A stretch of 64,000 nucleotides of DNA, from positions 15,869,295 to 15,933,294 of the forward strand of contig OZ026596.1 in the NCBI GenBank assembly GCA_964020085.1. The letters are read 5' to 3'. Source of the DNA: Micromussa lordhowensis (Eukaryota > Cnidaria > Anthozoa > Scleractinia > Lobophylliidae). Positions 63,499-64,000 of the stretch are shown here, one piece after another; the stretch's first letter is position 1; the number at the start of each line of letters is the position of its first letter. Under the pieces are notes generated by a model. The model was not told the origin of the DNA. It ran no database searches and saw only the letters and a program-made list of their open reading frames with translations. Position numbers and translations under genes: made by a program.

Positions 63499-64000
63499 GA
63501 CTTTTAGGCTCCCTTCTACTAATTGACTTTTTGGCTAACTTCTACTTATCGACTTTTCGGCTGACTTCTAGTAATTGACTTTTCAGCTCCCTTCTACTAA
63601 TCGAATTTTTGGGTAACTTCTACTAATCGACTTTTCGGCTCCCTTCTACTAATCGATATTTTGGGTAACTTCTACTAATCGAGTTTTTGGCTCCCTTGTC
63701 CTAATCGACTTTTCGGCTCCGTTTTACTAATCGACTTTTCGGCTAACTTCTACTAATCGACTTTTCGCCGCCCTTCTTCTAATCGACTTTTTGCCGCCCT
63801 TCTTCTAATCGACTTTTCGCCGCCCTTCCACTTATCGTCTTTTCGCCGCCCTTCTACTAATCGTCTTTTCGCCGCCCTTCCACTAATCGTCTTTTCGGCT
63901 CCCTTCTTCTAATCGTCTTTTTGGCTCCCTTCTACTAATTTTCTTTTCGGCTCCCTTCTACTAATCGATTTTTTGGCTAAATATTACTAATCGACTTTTC
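63499..64000. repeat. 7,086-bp super-HOR, copy 2, next subunit (cut by window)
   Basis: The start of the next subunit matches 56,413-56,914 at offset 7,086, including GATATTTTGGG at 63,655 and AAATATTAC at 63,979. The last six bases, CTTTTC, are the beginning of a normal monomer, so the array runs on past the window. Confidence 0.87.

Larger units (their letters stand above)
1..64000. repeat. 26-bp satellite array filling the whole window
   Basis: Every stretch read is a head-to-tail copy of one 26-bp monomer, always in the same orientation. The plus strand is about 73% pyrimidine (consensus 10 T, 9 C, 4 A, 3 G), so GC is about 46% with strong C-over-G skew. A hand tally of length variants gives about 2,449 monomers and leaves six bases, CTTTTC, at the right edge, exactly the phase seen there. 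TAA at monomer positions 20-22 and CTA at 16-18 and 19-21 put stops on both strands, and because 26 mod 3 is 2 they rotate through all frames every three monomers. No coding region can be supported. Both array ends lie outside the window. Large arrays like this are known from eukaryotic heterochromatin; placing this one at a centromere or elsewhere is inference. Confidence 0.99.

Noticed and set aside
1..64000. CRISPR array (26-bp direct repeats over a long range)
   Set aside because: The repeat period equals the repeat length, so there are no spacers. Variation is spread along the monomer and recurs in HOR order; there are no cas genes.
1..64000. Protein-coding repeats or a long repetitive open frame
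   Set aside because: TAA on the plus strand and TAG on the minus strand occur in the standard monomer, and the non-multiple-of-3 length moves them through all frames. Variants that lose one stop open only short stretches.
1..64000. Telomeric repeats, rRNA spacer repeats or a CENP-B box
   Set aside because: No short G-rich telomere unit is present, no rRNA-like sequence adjoins the array, and the monomer lacks the TTCG...CGGGA pattern of a CENP-B box.
1..64000. A new defence, mobile or enzymatic system hidden in the array
   Set aside because: No non-satellite sequence longer than a few bases was found on either strand. The interest lies in the organisation of the array, not in encoded functions.

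Overview
The window is one uninterrupted block of satellite DNA. From base 1 to base 64,000 it is a head-to-tail array of a 26-bp, pyrimidine-rich monomer. A clean example lies at 685-710: it opens CTTTTCGGCTCCC and ends TACTAATCGA. I found no gene, RNA gene, transposon, CRISPR array or inverted segment. The normal monomer has TAA on the plus strand and CTA (TAG on the minus strand). Because 26 is not a multiple of 3, these stops reach every frame about every 78 bp. An array of this kind fits eukaryotic heterochromatin (centromeric, pericentromeric or subtelomeric). The sequence does not let me name the organism. Many common variants look like CpG transitions, which weakly suggests a genome that methylates CpG.

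Length is tightly conserved. By hand tally there are about 2,449 monomers, and nearly all are exactly 26 bp. The exceptions I found are 43 monomers of 34 bp (a doubled 8-mer CTACTAAT), nine of 25 bp with a private sequence between 31.6 and 51.3 kb, four single 1-bp indels and one 11-bp partial unit. These account for the phase of the last six bases of the window.

Monomer variants are not random. They are ordered into higher-order repeats (HORs). From left to right: 1-5,401 is a mosaic flank. 5,402-12,077 holds three tandem copies and a stub of a 2,148-bp HOR (82 monomers). 12,078-15,330 is a mosaic. 15,331-28,944 holds three nearly identical 4,538-bp HOR copies (173 monomers). 28,945-51,097 holds four copies of a 3.3-kb HOR, at 29,507, 32,816, 41,900 and 47,815, separated by stretches related to the 4.5-kb family; one 3.3-kb unit plus spacer makes a roughly 9-kb super-unit present twice. 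51,098-53,804 is a mosaic. 53,805-64,000 holds a 7,086-bp super-HOR made of alternating 2,608-bp and 4,478-bp subunits, and the window edge cuts its second copy.

The two ends of the window are related: 1-2,839 matches 59,845-62,839, and about 4,350-6,750 matches about 58,240-60,700. The 4.5-kb and 3.3-kb families lie between them. This fits layered expansion, in which younger HORs grow inside an older array by unequal exchange, but the order of events is inference. HOR coordinates were set by hand from diagnostic variants. Offsets between diagnostic sites are exact where stated; block edges are uncertain by about one monomer or more. Near-identical copies should be checked against long reads before copy number is trusted.
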